64,000 nt of DNA from Taibaiella chishuiensis (lineage in GTDB: Bacteria > Bacteroidota > Bacteroidia > Chitinophagales > Chitinophagaceae): positions 620,001 to 684,000 of the forward strand of contig NZ_PYGD01000001.1 in the NCBI RefSeq assembly GCF_003014535.1, read 5' to 3'. Below are positions 33,114 through 42,600 of this stretch, in pieces. The number at the start of each line of letters is the position of its first letter. Within the stretch, counting starts at the first letter, position 1. Under the pieces are notes generated by a model. The model saw only the letters and a list, made by a program, of their open reading frames with translations. It did not search any database and had not been told where the DNA came from. A program made the translations under genes and the position numbers.

Positions 33114-34568
33114 ATGAAAAAGACCTTATTCCTGTTATGCACCTTATGGTGCGGCTGGCAGCAGGCCGCAGCACAGAAGGAGATCACGCTGAAGGGTGTA
33201 ATCCGCAACCCTGCCGATAAGCGCGTGATCGTTGCCAACCTGAGCGCCAGCCAGCTGGAGCAAAAACAAAACATTAAAGAAGCGACGCTTGCCGACGACG
33301 GCACGTTTACCGTAAGCATACCCGCCACCGAAGCCTATAACTGGATGGTAATTCTGAACGGTCGGCAGCGCAGCGATTTTATTGCGCCCAATGGCGCGCA
33401 GCTGACCATCAATGCCGATGCCGGCAACTGGGAAAACGCCATACAGTACGCCGGTAAGGGCAGGGAGATCCCCGAATTCTTCGCGGCCTATACCCGCGAC
33501 AGGGGCATGACCGTGGCTTACAGCAAAAATACCCAGGACCTGGGCCGGCTGGAGCCCGGGGCTTATGAAAAAGCGCTGGACTCGCTGATGGCCGACGAAT
33601 ATGCTTACCTCGACAAGAAGAAAGCAACGATACCGAAGGATTTCTATACCTATTGGAAAGATTATATCCGGTATATGAATTACAGCGCGATGCTGATCTA
33701 CCCGATACGGCACGAAATGATCCGGCAGAATACGAACAATATCCGTTCTATAGCGCCGGAGCTATATGCCGTGCCCCAAAAAGTGCCTGCAGCCTTCGAT
33801 GATAAATTCCTGACGCTGGGGCCCTACCAGTCCTACGTGGAAAGTTATTTTGCGGCGAAGCTTAATGCCGCCGGTTTTACGAATGTATTGCGCATGGACC
33901 CCACAAACAATACGGAAGACCGTAGCCAGGCCCTGCAGCAAACCGACAGCATATTGCAGCTCCTGTATAAGACCACGCCGAAGAAAACAGCTGAACTGAT
34001 GGCCGCGAAAGCCATCCAGGCAGGTATGCCCACCTGGACTACCGGAGAGATGCAGCAACGACTGGCCGCTTACAAACGCCAATTTCCCAAGAGTCCCAAT
34101 AACGAAATACTGGAAAGCGTATACAAGGACGCGAAAAAATTCAATCCCGGCGAGCCGGCAGTCGACTTTGCCTTTACCACGATCGATGGTAAACCGATGA
34201 AGCTTTCCGACCTGAAAGGCAAAGTGGTATATATGGACTTCTGGGCCAGCTGGTGCGGACCTTGTAAGGGAGAAATGCCTTACGCCAAAAAGCTCAAAGA
34301 GCATTTCAAGGACAAAAAGGATGTGGTGTTTCTCTACGTTTCGATAGATGAAAAAGAAGATGCCTGGAAAAAGGGGATCGAAGCCATGGATATTTCGGGC
34401 ATTCATACCCGTACACCGGGTTGGCAGGGCGAGATCGCAACCCGCTACGGGATCAGCAGTGTGCCTTCCTATTTCCTGATCGACAAGAAAGGCAATTTCG
34501 TGTTGAAAAAGACGCCACGGCCCAGCCAGAGCGAAGAACTGAAAAAAGAGATTGAGAAACTGTTATAA
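33114..34568 (+). CDS. Periplasmic TlpA/ResA-like thioredoxin protein with N-terminal DUF4369-like domain
   Basis: A 484-residue exported thiol-disulphide oxidoreductase. Signal peptide MKKTLFLLCTLWCGWQQAAA; an N-terminal beta domain of the DUF4369 type (ITLKGVIRNPADKRVIVANL, FTVSIPATEAYNWMVILNG); a long helical middle; and a C-terminal AhpC/TSA-thioredoxin domain (about 345-484) with VVYMDFWASWCGPCKGEMPY, whose CGPC is the redox site (about 381-384), and the cis-Pro segment ISSVPSYFLIDKKG. Such proteins reduce periplasmic disulphides or serve cytochrome maturation; the partner is not evident. The start at 33114 is chosen for the signal peptide. A terminator overlaps its stop codon region. 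Confidence 0.9.
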   Translation: MKKTLFLLCTLWCGWQQAAAQKEITLKGVIRNPADKRVIVANLSASQLEQKQNIKEATLADDGTFTVSIPATEAYNWMVILNGRQRSDFIAPNGAQLTINADAGNWENAIQYAGKGREIPEFFAAYTRDRGMTVAYSKNTQDLGRLEPGAYEKALDSLMADEYAYLDKKKATIPKDFYTYWKDYIRYMNYSAMLIYPIRHEMIRQNTNNIRSIAPELYAVPQKVPAAFDDKFLTLGPYQSYVESYFAAKLNAAGFTNVLRMDPTNNTEDRSQALQQTDSILQLLYKTTPKKTAELMAAKAIQAGMPTWTTGEMQQRLAAYKRQFPKSPNNEILESVYKDAKKFNPGEPAVDFAFTTIDGKPMKLSDLKGKVVYMDFWASWCGPCKGEMPYAKKLKEHFKDKKDVVFLYVSIDEKEDAWKKGIEAMDISGIHTRTPGWQGEIATRYGISSVPSYFLIDKKGNFVLKKTPRPSQSEELKKEIEKLL

Positions 34569-34598
34569 AAAAATGCCGGCATCAGCCCGGCATTTTTT
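34568..34598 (+). terminator. Intrinsic terminator of the thioredoxin-like gene
   Basis: AAAAAATGCCGG and CCGGCATTTTTT form a 12-pair stem with a seven-base loop; it begins at the last base of the stop codon. Confidence 0.85.
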
Positions 34599-34679
34599 GC
34601 CTGGATCAGCAGAAAAACCGGATTTGAAAACTGCGGTTTTTACCTGCTAAAAAAATTGCAATTTTTAATTTATCTTTTT

Positions 34680-34762
34680 ATCTTGCCGGAGAATTGTATG
34701 TGCGGTGCGGCAAGGCTTTTGAAAGATACTGGGCGCTTATGTGCCCATTGGGCGCTTTTTTT
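34680..34762 (+). promoter_or_regulatory. Candidate structured leader or small RNA with alternative hairpins and U-run
   Basis: First hairpin: CTTGCCG (34682-34688) with CGGCAAG (34708-34714), 19-base loop. Then TGGGCGC (34730-34736), GTGCCCA (34741-34747) and GGGCGC (34750-34755) followed by seven T. The middle segment can pair with either neighbour, so the terminator hairpin and an earlier hairpin exclude each other. A weak promoter (TTG, 20 bases, TATCTTGC) precedes it. It lies 73 bases before the DUF6089-like gene. It could be an attenuator for that gene or a short independent RNA. No known riboswitch class was recognised. Confidence 0.45.
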
Positions 34763-34835
34763 AGAAAAAATTGGAGGAAAACATACAAGCGAATAACTTT
34801 TTTTTTACTTTCAAGGCTCAAATTTTAATTCCATT

Positions 34836-35867
34836 ATGCGGAAATCATTACAAAGTATTTTTATTGCTGGCTTGATGACGGTTGGTTTGGCGACAATCCA
34901 CACCCGTTCTGACGCGCAACAACACGAATACGATTTTGGAAATCCAGATATTCCCTATATCGAGCAAAGAGGATTTTCGTTGGGTTTGAATTTCGGGCAG
35001 ACCGACCTGTGGGGCGATGTTGGTACCAAATCGGTATTGGATCATTACAACAACTCGGTATACAAGGACGATATTTTCAAGAATATGCGCTTTATGGGCG
35101 GCATGTTCGTACGTTATACCTATGTGCCGGGTATCTCGTTCCGCCTGGGGGTTAACTACGGGGCCTTATACGCTACCGACCAGTGGAACCAGGAAAAAGC
35201 GCTTAAAGCCAAAACGGTTGCCGACGATGCTTACCAGCGTTATGTGCGCAACCTGGATATTAAAACAAACCTTTGGGAAAGTAACCTGTTGGTCGAGTTT
35301 GCCCCGCTGCGCATCAGCAACTGGGAATTTGGTAAGCTGGCCAAAATGAGGTTCCAGCCTTACCTGCTGGCAGGTGTATCGGGCTTCTACTTTAACCCGA
35401 GAGGTACGTTCAAAGATTTCGAAACCGGCAGGGAAGTAGAAGTAGATCTGAAACCGCTGCATACAGAAGGTCAGAACTTTTCTGCACCGGGCACTACCTT
35501 TCCAAAAAATTACAGCAATTTCTCCTGGGCCGCTGTGGGCGGTATCGGGTTTAAATTCGATATTGGCAAAGGTCTCGCCCTTGGCCTGGAATACCAGCTA
35601 CGCTTTACCTTTACCGACTACCTCGATGACGTAAGCGGTAAATATGTAGATCCGCTTAACTTCCAGGTGGCTTACCTGAACCAACCCGGTAAAGGTAACC
35701 TGGCTACCAAAATGGCGGACCGCTCCGGCGAGATCATGCCGGGTTATAAGCACCAGGCCGGCGAATTCCGCGGCGATCCCAACAACAAGGATAAGTTCTC
35801 CTCCATTTCACTGATGTTCTTCTGGAAGATCAAGAAGCGCGCAAGCCCCTGGTGGAGCACGTATTAA
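34836..35867 (+). CDS. Outer-membrane protein, DUF6089 (PorG-like)
   Basis: A 343-residue exported beta-barrel protein. The signal peptide ends near HTRSDAQQ. The body begins RGFSLGLNFGQTDLWGDVG and shows barrel strands and the signatures GVNYGALYATD, LLVEFAPLRISNWEFGK, FQPYLLAGVSGFYFNP, FKFDIGKGLALGLEYQL and FTDYLDDVSGKYVD, ending SSISLMFFWKIKK. This pattern fits DUF6089 proteins, which include the T9SS component PorG; whether this copy is PorG itself cannot be told. It sits in the same direction as ruvA and the T9SS gene sprA downstream. The candidate attenuator lies in its leader. Confidence 0.72.
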   Translation: MRKSLQSIFIAGLMTVGLATIHTRSDAQQHEYDFGNPDIPYIEQRGFSLGLNFGQTDLWGDVGTKSVLDHYNNSVYKDDIFKNMRFMGGMFVRYTYVPGISFRLGVNYGALYATDQWNQEKALKAKTVADDAYQRYVRNLDIKTNLWESNLLVEFAPLRISNWEFGKLAKMRFQPYLLAGVSGFYFNPRGTFKDFETGREVEVDLKPLHTEGQNFSAPGTTFPKNYSNFSWAAVGGIGFKFDIGKGLALGLEYQLRFTFTDYLDDVSGKYVDPLNFQVAYLNQPGKGNLATKMADRSGEIMPGYKHQAGEFRGDPNNKDKFSSISLMFFWKIKKRASPWWSTY

Positions 35868-35923
35868 TAATAGTTGCTGATCTGCGCAGTTTATCCGCGC
35901 AGGACATATAGATTTAATCATTC

Positions 35924-35958
35924 AAAAAAGCGCTGTTTATCATTTACAGCGTTTTTTT
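35924..35958 (+). terminator. Intrinsic terminator of the DUF6089-like gene
   Basis: CGCTGT (35931-35936) pairs with ACAGCG (35946-35951), flanked by an A-run and seven T residues that can extend the stem. It ends seven bases before the ruvA -7 element. Confidence 0.8.
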
Positions 35959-35964
35959 ATTTAA

Positions 35965-35972
35965 TACATTTG
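35965..35972 (+). promoter_or_regulatory. Putative -7 promoter element of ruvA
   Basis: TACATTTG, an exact TAnnTTTG match 35 bases before the ruvA start; the -33 region overlaps the preceding terminator. Confidence 0.6.
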
Positions 35973-36007
35973 CACGATTTTAAAAAGGTATTACTTACCA
36001 CAGTACT

Positions 36008-36592
36008 ATGTTTGGTTATTTAGAGGGTAAATTGGTCGGTCTTTCTCCTATGCAAACCTATCTCGATGTTCATGGGGTAGGTTATGAACTCCAAATCACA
36101 CTCCATACCTACGACGTCATTAAAGGGAAAGAAACCTGCAGGTTGTATACGCATTTGCAGATCCGGGAAGACGCATGGGTATTATATGGCTTCGCTACCG
36201 AAAAGGAGCGTAGCGCCTTCCAGAAATTATTGTCCGTATCGGGGGTTGGTGCCGCAACTTCCCGTATCTTGCTGTCCTCTTTGTCGGCCGAAGAGCTGCA
36301 TGCAATTGTATGGAACGGAGACAGTAAGGCATTGGAAAAGGTAAAAGGTATAGGGGCCAAAACCGCGCAACGCATTATCCTGGAACTGAAGGGCAAATTG
36401 CCACAGGAAACATATGCTGAATTTAATACTGCACCGCACAATACCGATGAGATTGATGCGTTAAATGCATTACTGGGCCTGGGTATCGGCAAAACCCTTG
36501 CAGAGTCGGCTGTGAAAAAAGCAAAAGAACAGGCAGGTGATAAAGAAATAACAGTTGAAGAGTGGATTAAGTCTGCTTTAAAAAATTTATAG
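36008..36592 (+). CDS. ruvA: Holliday junction branch migration protein RuvA
   Basis: RuvA binds Holliday junctions and loads the RuvB motor during recombination repair. The 194 residues cover all three domains: the OB-fold (MFGYLEGKLVGLSPMQTYLD, GVGYELQITLHTY), two helix-hairpin-helix motifs (LLSVSGVGAATSRILLSSLS and LEKVKGIGAKTAQRIILELK), and the C-terminal RuvB-binding domain (DALNALLGLGIGKTLAESAV). ruvB and ruvC are not adjacent. sprA follows after 98 bases without a clear promoter, so it may be transcribed from the ruvA promoter. Confidence 0.96.
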   Translation: MFGYLEGKLVGLSPMQTYLDVHGVGYELQITLHTYDVIKGKETCRLYTHLQIREDAWVLYGFATEKERSAFQKLLSVSGVGAATSRILLSSLSAEELHAIVWNGDSKALEKVKGIGAKTAQRIILELKGKLPQETYAEFNTAPHNTDEIDALNALLGLGIGKTLAESAVKKAKEQAGDKEITVEEWIKSALKNL

Positions 36593-36690
36593 TTCATAGC
36601 GGAGTAAGCATAAAAGACCGGGAAAAACAGGCGACATCCTGACAAACAGTTCCGGACCCTACTGTTCTTTGCTCGTATTCGATTATAGCA

Positions 36691-39600
36691 TTGGTAAAAA
36701 GGAAAACAACAAATTTTGGTTATAAGCTGCTGGCAGGAGTTATTCTCATTATAACCCTGGCACAGGTGTTTACTGCCCGTGGCTTTGACGATCCGTTGTT
36801 TAACCCGGATCCTACGCCTACGCCCACACCAGCTCCCGACGATTCGCTGCGTTTCCCCATTGAAGAAAAGGAAAACCTGGACCCCTCCCGTAATGCAGGC
36901 CGCAGCTCCATAGACCTTAAAGATCCCGCAAACATAAAAAAGGGCGTAGAATACGATCCCGATGAAAAACGCTATTACCTTAATGAAAAAGTAGGGGAGG
37001 AGAATATTAAGAACCCGACCTATATGGATGCGGAGGAATACCTGAAATACCGCGGACAACAGGACGAAACAGACTACTGGAAAGAACGGCTCGATGCCCT
37101 GAGCATGTTCAACCAGAAACCTAAACTGCCTACGCTCTACAAAGAAGGTATTTTCGACCGGCTGTTCGGTAGCAATAAGATCAGTGTTAAACCCCAGGGT
37201 AACCTCGACCTGACCTTTGGCGGTAACTGGCAGAATATGAAAAACCCGAACCTGACCCAGCGGGCGCAGAAGTACGGCATCTTCGATTTCGACATGCAGA
37301 TGAATGTAAACCTGCTTGCTCAGATCGGCGATAAACTTAAACTCAATATCAGTAACAATACCCAGCCCACCTTTGGCGAGCAGAACCTGCAAAAGCTGGA
37401 GTATACCGGTAAGGAAGATGAGATTATTAAGAAAATAGAGGCGGGTAACGTAAGTTTCCCCCTGCACAGCGCCCTGTTACAGGGTCCCCTGGCCCTGTTC
37501 GGTCTTAAAGCCCAGTTACAGTTTGGTAAGCTCTTTGTTACCGGCGTAATATCCCAACAGAAATCGCAGCGCAAAAGTATAAACCTGCAGGGTGGGGCGC
37601 AAACCCAGGCCTTCGAAATAAAGGCCGACGACTATGAAGAGAACCGTAACTTCTTACTGGGCCAGTATTTTTATAATAACTACGAACCGGCGCTGAAGAA
37701 CTTCCCGATAATTAATTCGCAGGTCGTGCTTACCAAGGTGGAAGTGTGGCTCACCAATCGTACGGGCGCTACCCAGGGCGTACGCGACATCCTCGCCTTT
37801 ATGGACCTGGGTGAAAAAAATCCTTACCTGCCTTCGCTGGTTGATCCATCGGGTGGCCAGTTGCCCGATAACCGGGTAAACAGGCTTTACCAGCAGATTA
37901 CCCAGCTGGCTTCCGCCCGTTCGCAGGCTACAGCCACCCAATCGGCTTTGAGCCTCGGCCTGGCCGAAAACCAGGATTTCCAGCGTGTAACCATGCGCCA
38001 GCTGAGTTCTTCCGAATTTACCTTCCAGCCGCAGCTCGGTTATATATCGCTGAATACACAGATCAACCCCGACGATGTGCTGGCGGTGTCCTACCGCTAT
38101 ACCTATAATGGCAAGATCTACCAGGTAGGTGAGTTTGCGGAAGATATGCCGCCCGATACGGCCAATGTAAAAGTAATGTTCCTCAAGTTGCTGAAGGGTA
38201 CGGCTGCAAGGCCGGTGCTGCCCATATGGAACCTGATGATGAAGAACGTTTATTCTATGGGCGGCGGTAATATTTCGCAGGAAGACTTCCGCCTGAATGT
38301 GTTGTACCAGGATCCGGGTGGTGGCGAAAAACGGTATATTCCCGATGGCCCGAGTGCCGGTGTCCCGCTGATCACACTGCTCAACCTCGACCGGCTTAAC
38401 CCGCAGCGCGACCCCGCGCCGGATGGGATATTTGACTTTGTGGAAGGCATTACGATAAATACCCAGCAAGGCAAGATCATCTTTCCGCAGCTCAAACCGT
38501 TTGGCGACGGACTGAAACCTGCAATGGGCGGTGATCCGAGGCTGGAGCGCAGGTACCTGTTCCCGATGCTCTACGATTCTACCAAAACCGTAGCGCGGCA
38601 GTTCCAGCAAAACAACCGCTTCCTGATCAAGGGTAGCTACAAAGGCGCGGCGGGTAACGATGTGAGCCTTGGCGGTTACAACATACCCCAGGGCTCGGTA
38701 ACGGTAACCGCCGGCGGCCAGCGCCTGGCTGAAAATGTGGACTATACCGTAGACTACAGCCGTGGTAGTGTGAAAGTGATCAACCAGGGTATACTGGCTT
38801 CCGGTATTCCCATCAATATCTCTTACGAGGATAATGCCACTTTTGGTCTTGTGGCCCAGAACTTCTGGGGTACCCGCTTCGACTATTTTGCAAACGAGCA
38901 CCTTACTATCGGTAGTACCATTATGCGCCTTACCGAAAGGCCGTTTACCCAAAAGGTAACCTTCGGCGACGACCCGATCAAAAATACCGTTGTCGGTTTC
39001 GACGCCAATTACCAGAACGAATTTCCCTGGCTGACCCGCACGCTCGATAAGCTGCCGATCTACAGCACCACCGCACCTTCTCTTATTTCACTGAGCGGTG
39101 AAGTGGCCGGTATCTTCCCGGGCCACCAGCGTTTTATCAACGCCATCGATCCGGAAGGCTCCGTATTTATCGACGATTTCGAAGGTACCAACAGCTCTAT
39201 CGATCTGCGGTTCCCGGTTACCAGCTGGACCCTGTCGAGCACACCGGTAGGAGCAAAAGATGCCAACGGCAGGACCCTGTTCCCGGAGGCTACCCTTAAC
39301 GGCGACCTGAAAAGCGGTACCAACCGCGCCAAACTGGCCTGGTATATGCTGGAGCCTACACTTATCGACGGTAGCTTCGGTACGCCTGCCAATGTAAAGG
39401 CCGATACCAGTATGCAGGACTACTGGCGTATGGTAGAGCAGCGCGACGTGTTCCCCCAGAGAACGCAGATCGCTTCGCAAAATAACCTGTCGACCTTCGA
39501 CCTGGGTTATTATCCCTATGTGCGCGGACCCTACAACTTTGACGTGAACAACGTCAATATGACTACCGGTAACTTTACCAACCCACGCGATCGCTGGGGC

Positions 39601-42600
39601 GGTATACAGCGTGCCATCGACAATAACAGCAGCGATTTCGAAGCCGCCAACGTGGAGTACATCACGTTCTGGATGCTCGATCCGTTTATCTATAATACCA
39701 ACAGCACCGGGGGCGACCTGTACCTCAACCTGGGTAATGTATCGGAAGATGTATTGAAAGACTCGCGTCTCTCTTTCGAGAATGGCATTACCTATCCCAA
39801 GGATTATACCAAACTGGATATTACCCCCTGGGGTTTTGTGCCGCGTTTCCAGCAGCAGATCACACGGTCCTTCGACAACGACCCCGAAGCCCGTAAGATA
39901 CAGGATGTGGGTTATGATGAAATGGACGATGAGGAAGAGGGGCGGAAATTCGCAGACTTCCTGCAGCGGATGCAAGACATGGGCGCCTCGGGCGCAGTGT
40001 TGAGCAAGTTGCAGAGCGACCCGGCCTCGGACAATTTCCACCATTTCCGCGGACAGGACTATGACCAGCTGGCTAATCGCCAGGGCGAGGCATTGTTGCG
40101 CTATAAAGATTTTAATAACCCGAGTGGTAACTCCCCGGTTACTGATCTCAACTCGCAATTTACCTCCTCCGGTTCTACCATACCGGAGTCGGAAGATATT
40201 AACCGGGATAACTCGCTCAACGAGACGGAAGCTTATTACCAGTACCGCATACGGATGATGCCCGCCAATAACCCGGCCATGCAGGTGGGGCAAAACTTTA
40301 TCGTGGATAGAAAAATATCCGATGTAAAGCTGGCCAACGGCCGTACCCAGAGCGAGACCTGGTACCAGTTCAAGGTACCCATCCGGCAATACGATAATGT
40401 GGTCGGCGGTATCGGCGATTTCCGTTCCATACGTTTTGTGCGTATGTTCATGTCCGGCTTCCAGGACAGCGTGATCATGCGTTTTGCCCAGCTGCAACTG
40501 GACCGTAACCAGTGGCGCCGTTACCTGTTCTCCCTGGTTAAGCCCGGCGAAAATATCCCCGAAGAAGATCAGCGGACCACTACGTTTGCAGTGAATTCGG
40601 TAAGCCTCGAGCAGAACTCGCAGCGCATACCGATACCTTATGTTATTCCCCCGGGAGTTAGCCGGCAGAATACGCCCGGTGGTATCGGCGGACAAAACCT
40701 GCAGCTCGACGAGCAATCGTTGTCGTTGCAGCTCTGCGGCCTGAAAGATGGCGATGCCCGGGCGGCATTTAAAGAAACCCGGGTAGATATGCGGCAGTAT
40801 AAATCGCTGCGTATGTTTATCCACGCCGAATCGGTACCCAGCCAGGCGCCGGTACGCGACGGCGACCTGATGGCTTTCATCAGGGTGGGTAGCGATTTTA
40901 TCAATAACTACTACGAATACCAGATCCCGCTGAAAATTACCCAGCCGGGTGTTACCTCTTCCGATGCGGAGCTGATATGGCCTGCAGCCAACAGGCTGGA
41001 CATATTGATGAGCAAGCTTATCGATATCAAAACCCAGCGTAATGCGCAGAATTACCCCAGCTACCTGCCTTTTATTACAAAAGATGATGTGGGCAATACC
41101 GTAGTGGTAGTGGGTAACCCCAACTTCGGCGATGTGAAAAACATTATGCTGGGTGTTGCCAATCCTAAAAAGACCCTGCAGACACCGCTCGACGATGGCC
41201 AGCCCAAATGTGCCGAGGTATGGTTCGATGAACTGCGTATGGCAGGCCTCGACGAACAGCCGGGTTATGCGGCTTCGGGCCAGACCAATATCCAGCTGGC
41301 CGACCTGGGTAATGTACACCTCGGCGCCAGCACGCACACCATTGGTTATGGTAATATCGACCAGAAAGTGGACCAGCGGTTCCGCGATAACTTCTATGCC
41401 TACGACGTATCGTCTAACCTGAACTTCGGTAAATTGCTACCTAAGAGCCTGGGCCTGCAACTACCCGTATTCTTCGGTTATACACAAACCGTAAGCAATC
41501 CCAAATACGACCCTTACGATAAGGACGTAGTCCTGAGCGACAAGATCGCTTCCGTTGCCGATTCCCGTCAGCGCGATTCCATCCGTAAGGCCTCGCAGGA
41601 CTTTACCTCTGTAACCAGCTTCAACCTGAGCAATGTGCGTTATATGGGTAACCCTGAAAAACAAGGTAAGGCGCCTATGCCCTGGAGTCTTAAAAACTTT
41701 GACCTGAGTTATGCCTATAACCGTTCCTTCAAACGTAACCCCTTGCTGGCGCACGACGAGATGGAGGACCAGCGCCTGGGCATCGGGTATAACTATTCGA
41801 TCAAGGCTAACCCCATCGAGCCGTTTAAGAAACTGATCAAATCGAAGTCGCGGTGGTGGGCGCCGATCAAGGAGTTCAACTTCAACCTGCTGCCCAGCAG
41901 CTTCTCCTTCCGTTCCGATTTGCACCGTATTTTCGGGGAAACCCAGGTGCGCAATATCGACGGCGGCCCTTATGCCATACCGTCTACTTACTTTAAGAAT
42001 TTTACCTGGGACAGGACCTACAACCTGCGCTGGGAGCTTACCCGCGCCCTGTCGTTCAGTTATACGGCCAATAACCAGTCCCGTATCGACGAGCCTTACG
42101 GACGCCTGGATAGCAAAGAGAAGAGAGACTCTATATGGCGTAATATTGCCCGCTTCGGACGTAATACCTATTTCTCGCAGAGTCTTAATGTGACGTATAC
42201 CCTGCCTACGCAGAAGTTCCCCATCCTCGACTGGACGCGGGCAACAGCCACCTATACCTCTACCTATAACTGGACTGCTGCTTCGCTGCTGGCTAACGAC
42301 CAGGGTAATATTATGGCCAATACCCAGCTGAAGCAGATCAACGGTGAGTTTACCTTTAGCCAGCTATACAACAAGTCGCGCCTGCTCAAAGCGATCAACA
42401 CACCAAAAGTGCGGGAACGGACACTGGATTCGAAAACCATGCAGGTGGACGATCCCAGCGGTAAATTGTCGCCTGCAGGCGGGGGCAAGAGCATGATGAC
42501 CGTGGCGCAGAAAAGCGGTACTAAAGACCAGGCCAAAACCGGGCAGGTACCGCCGCGGCCTAAGAAAAAAGAGATTAAGAAAAAAGACGTGCCCGGCTAT

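Noticed and set aside
34773-34777. GGAGG as a Shine-Dalgarno site
   Set aside because: No ATG, GTG or TTG occurs 5-10 bases downstream; the gene start is 59 bases further on.
36109-37467. A 452-codon minus-strand frame across ruvA and the start of sprA
   Set aside because: It covers two well-supported genes on the other strand, and its translation shows no recognisable motif.
39088-41337. A 749-codon open frame antisense to sprA
   Set aside because: It lies wholly inside sprA, which has clear homology and codon pattern; the antisense translation is biased in Cys, His and Ile like other shadows and has no domain.
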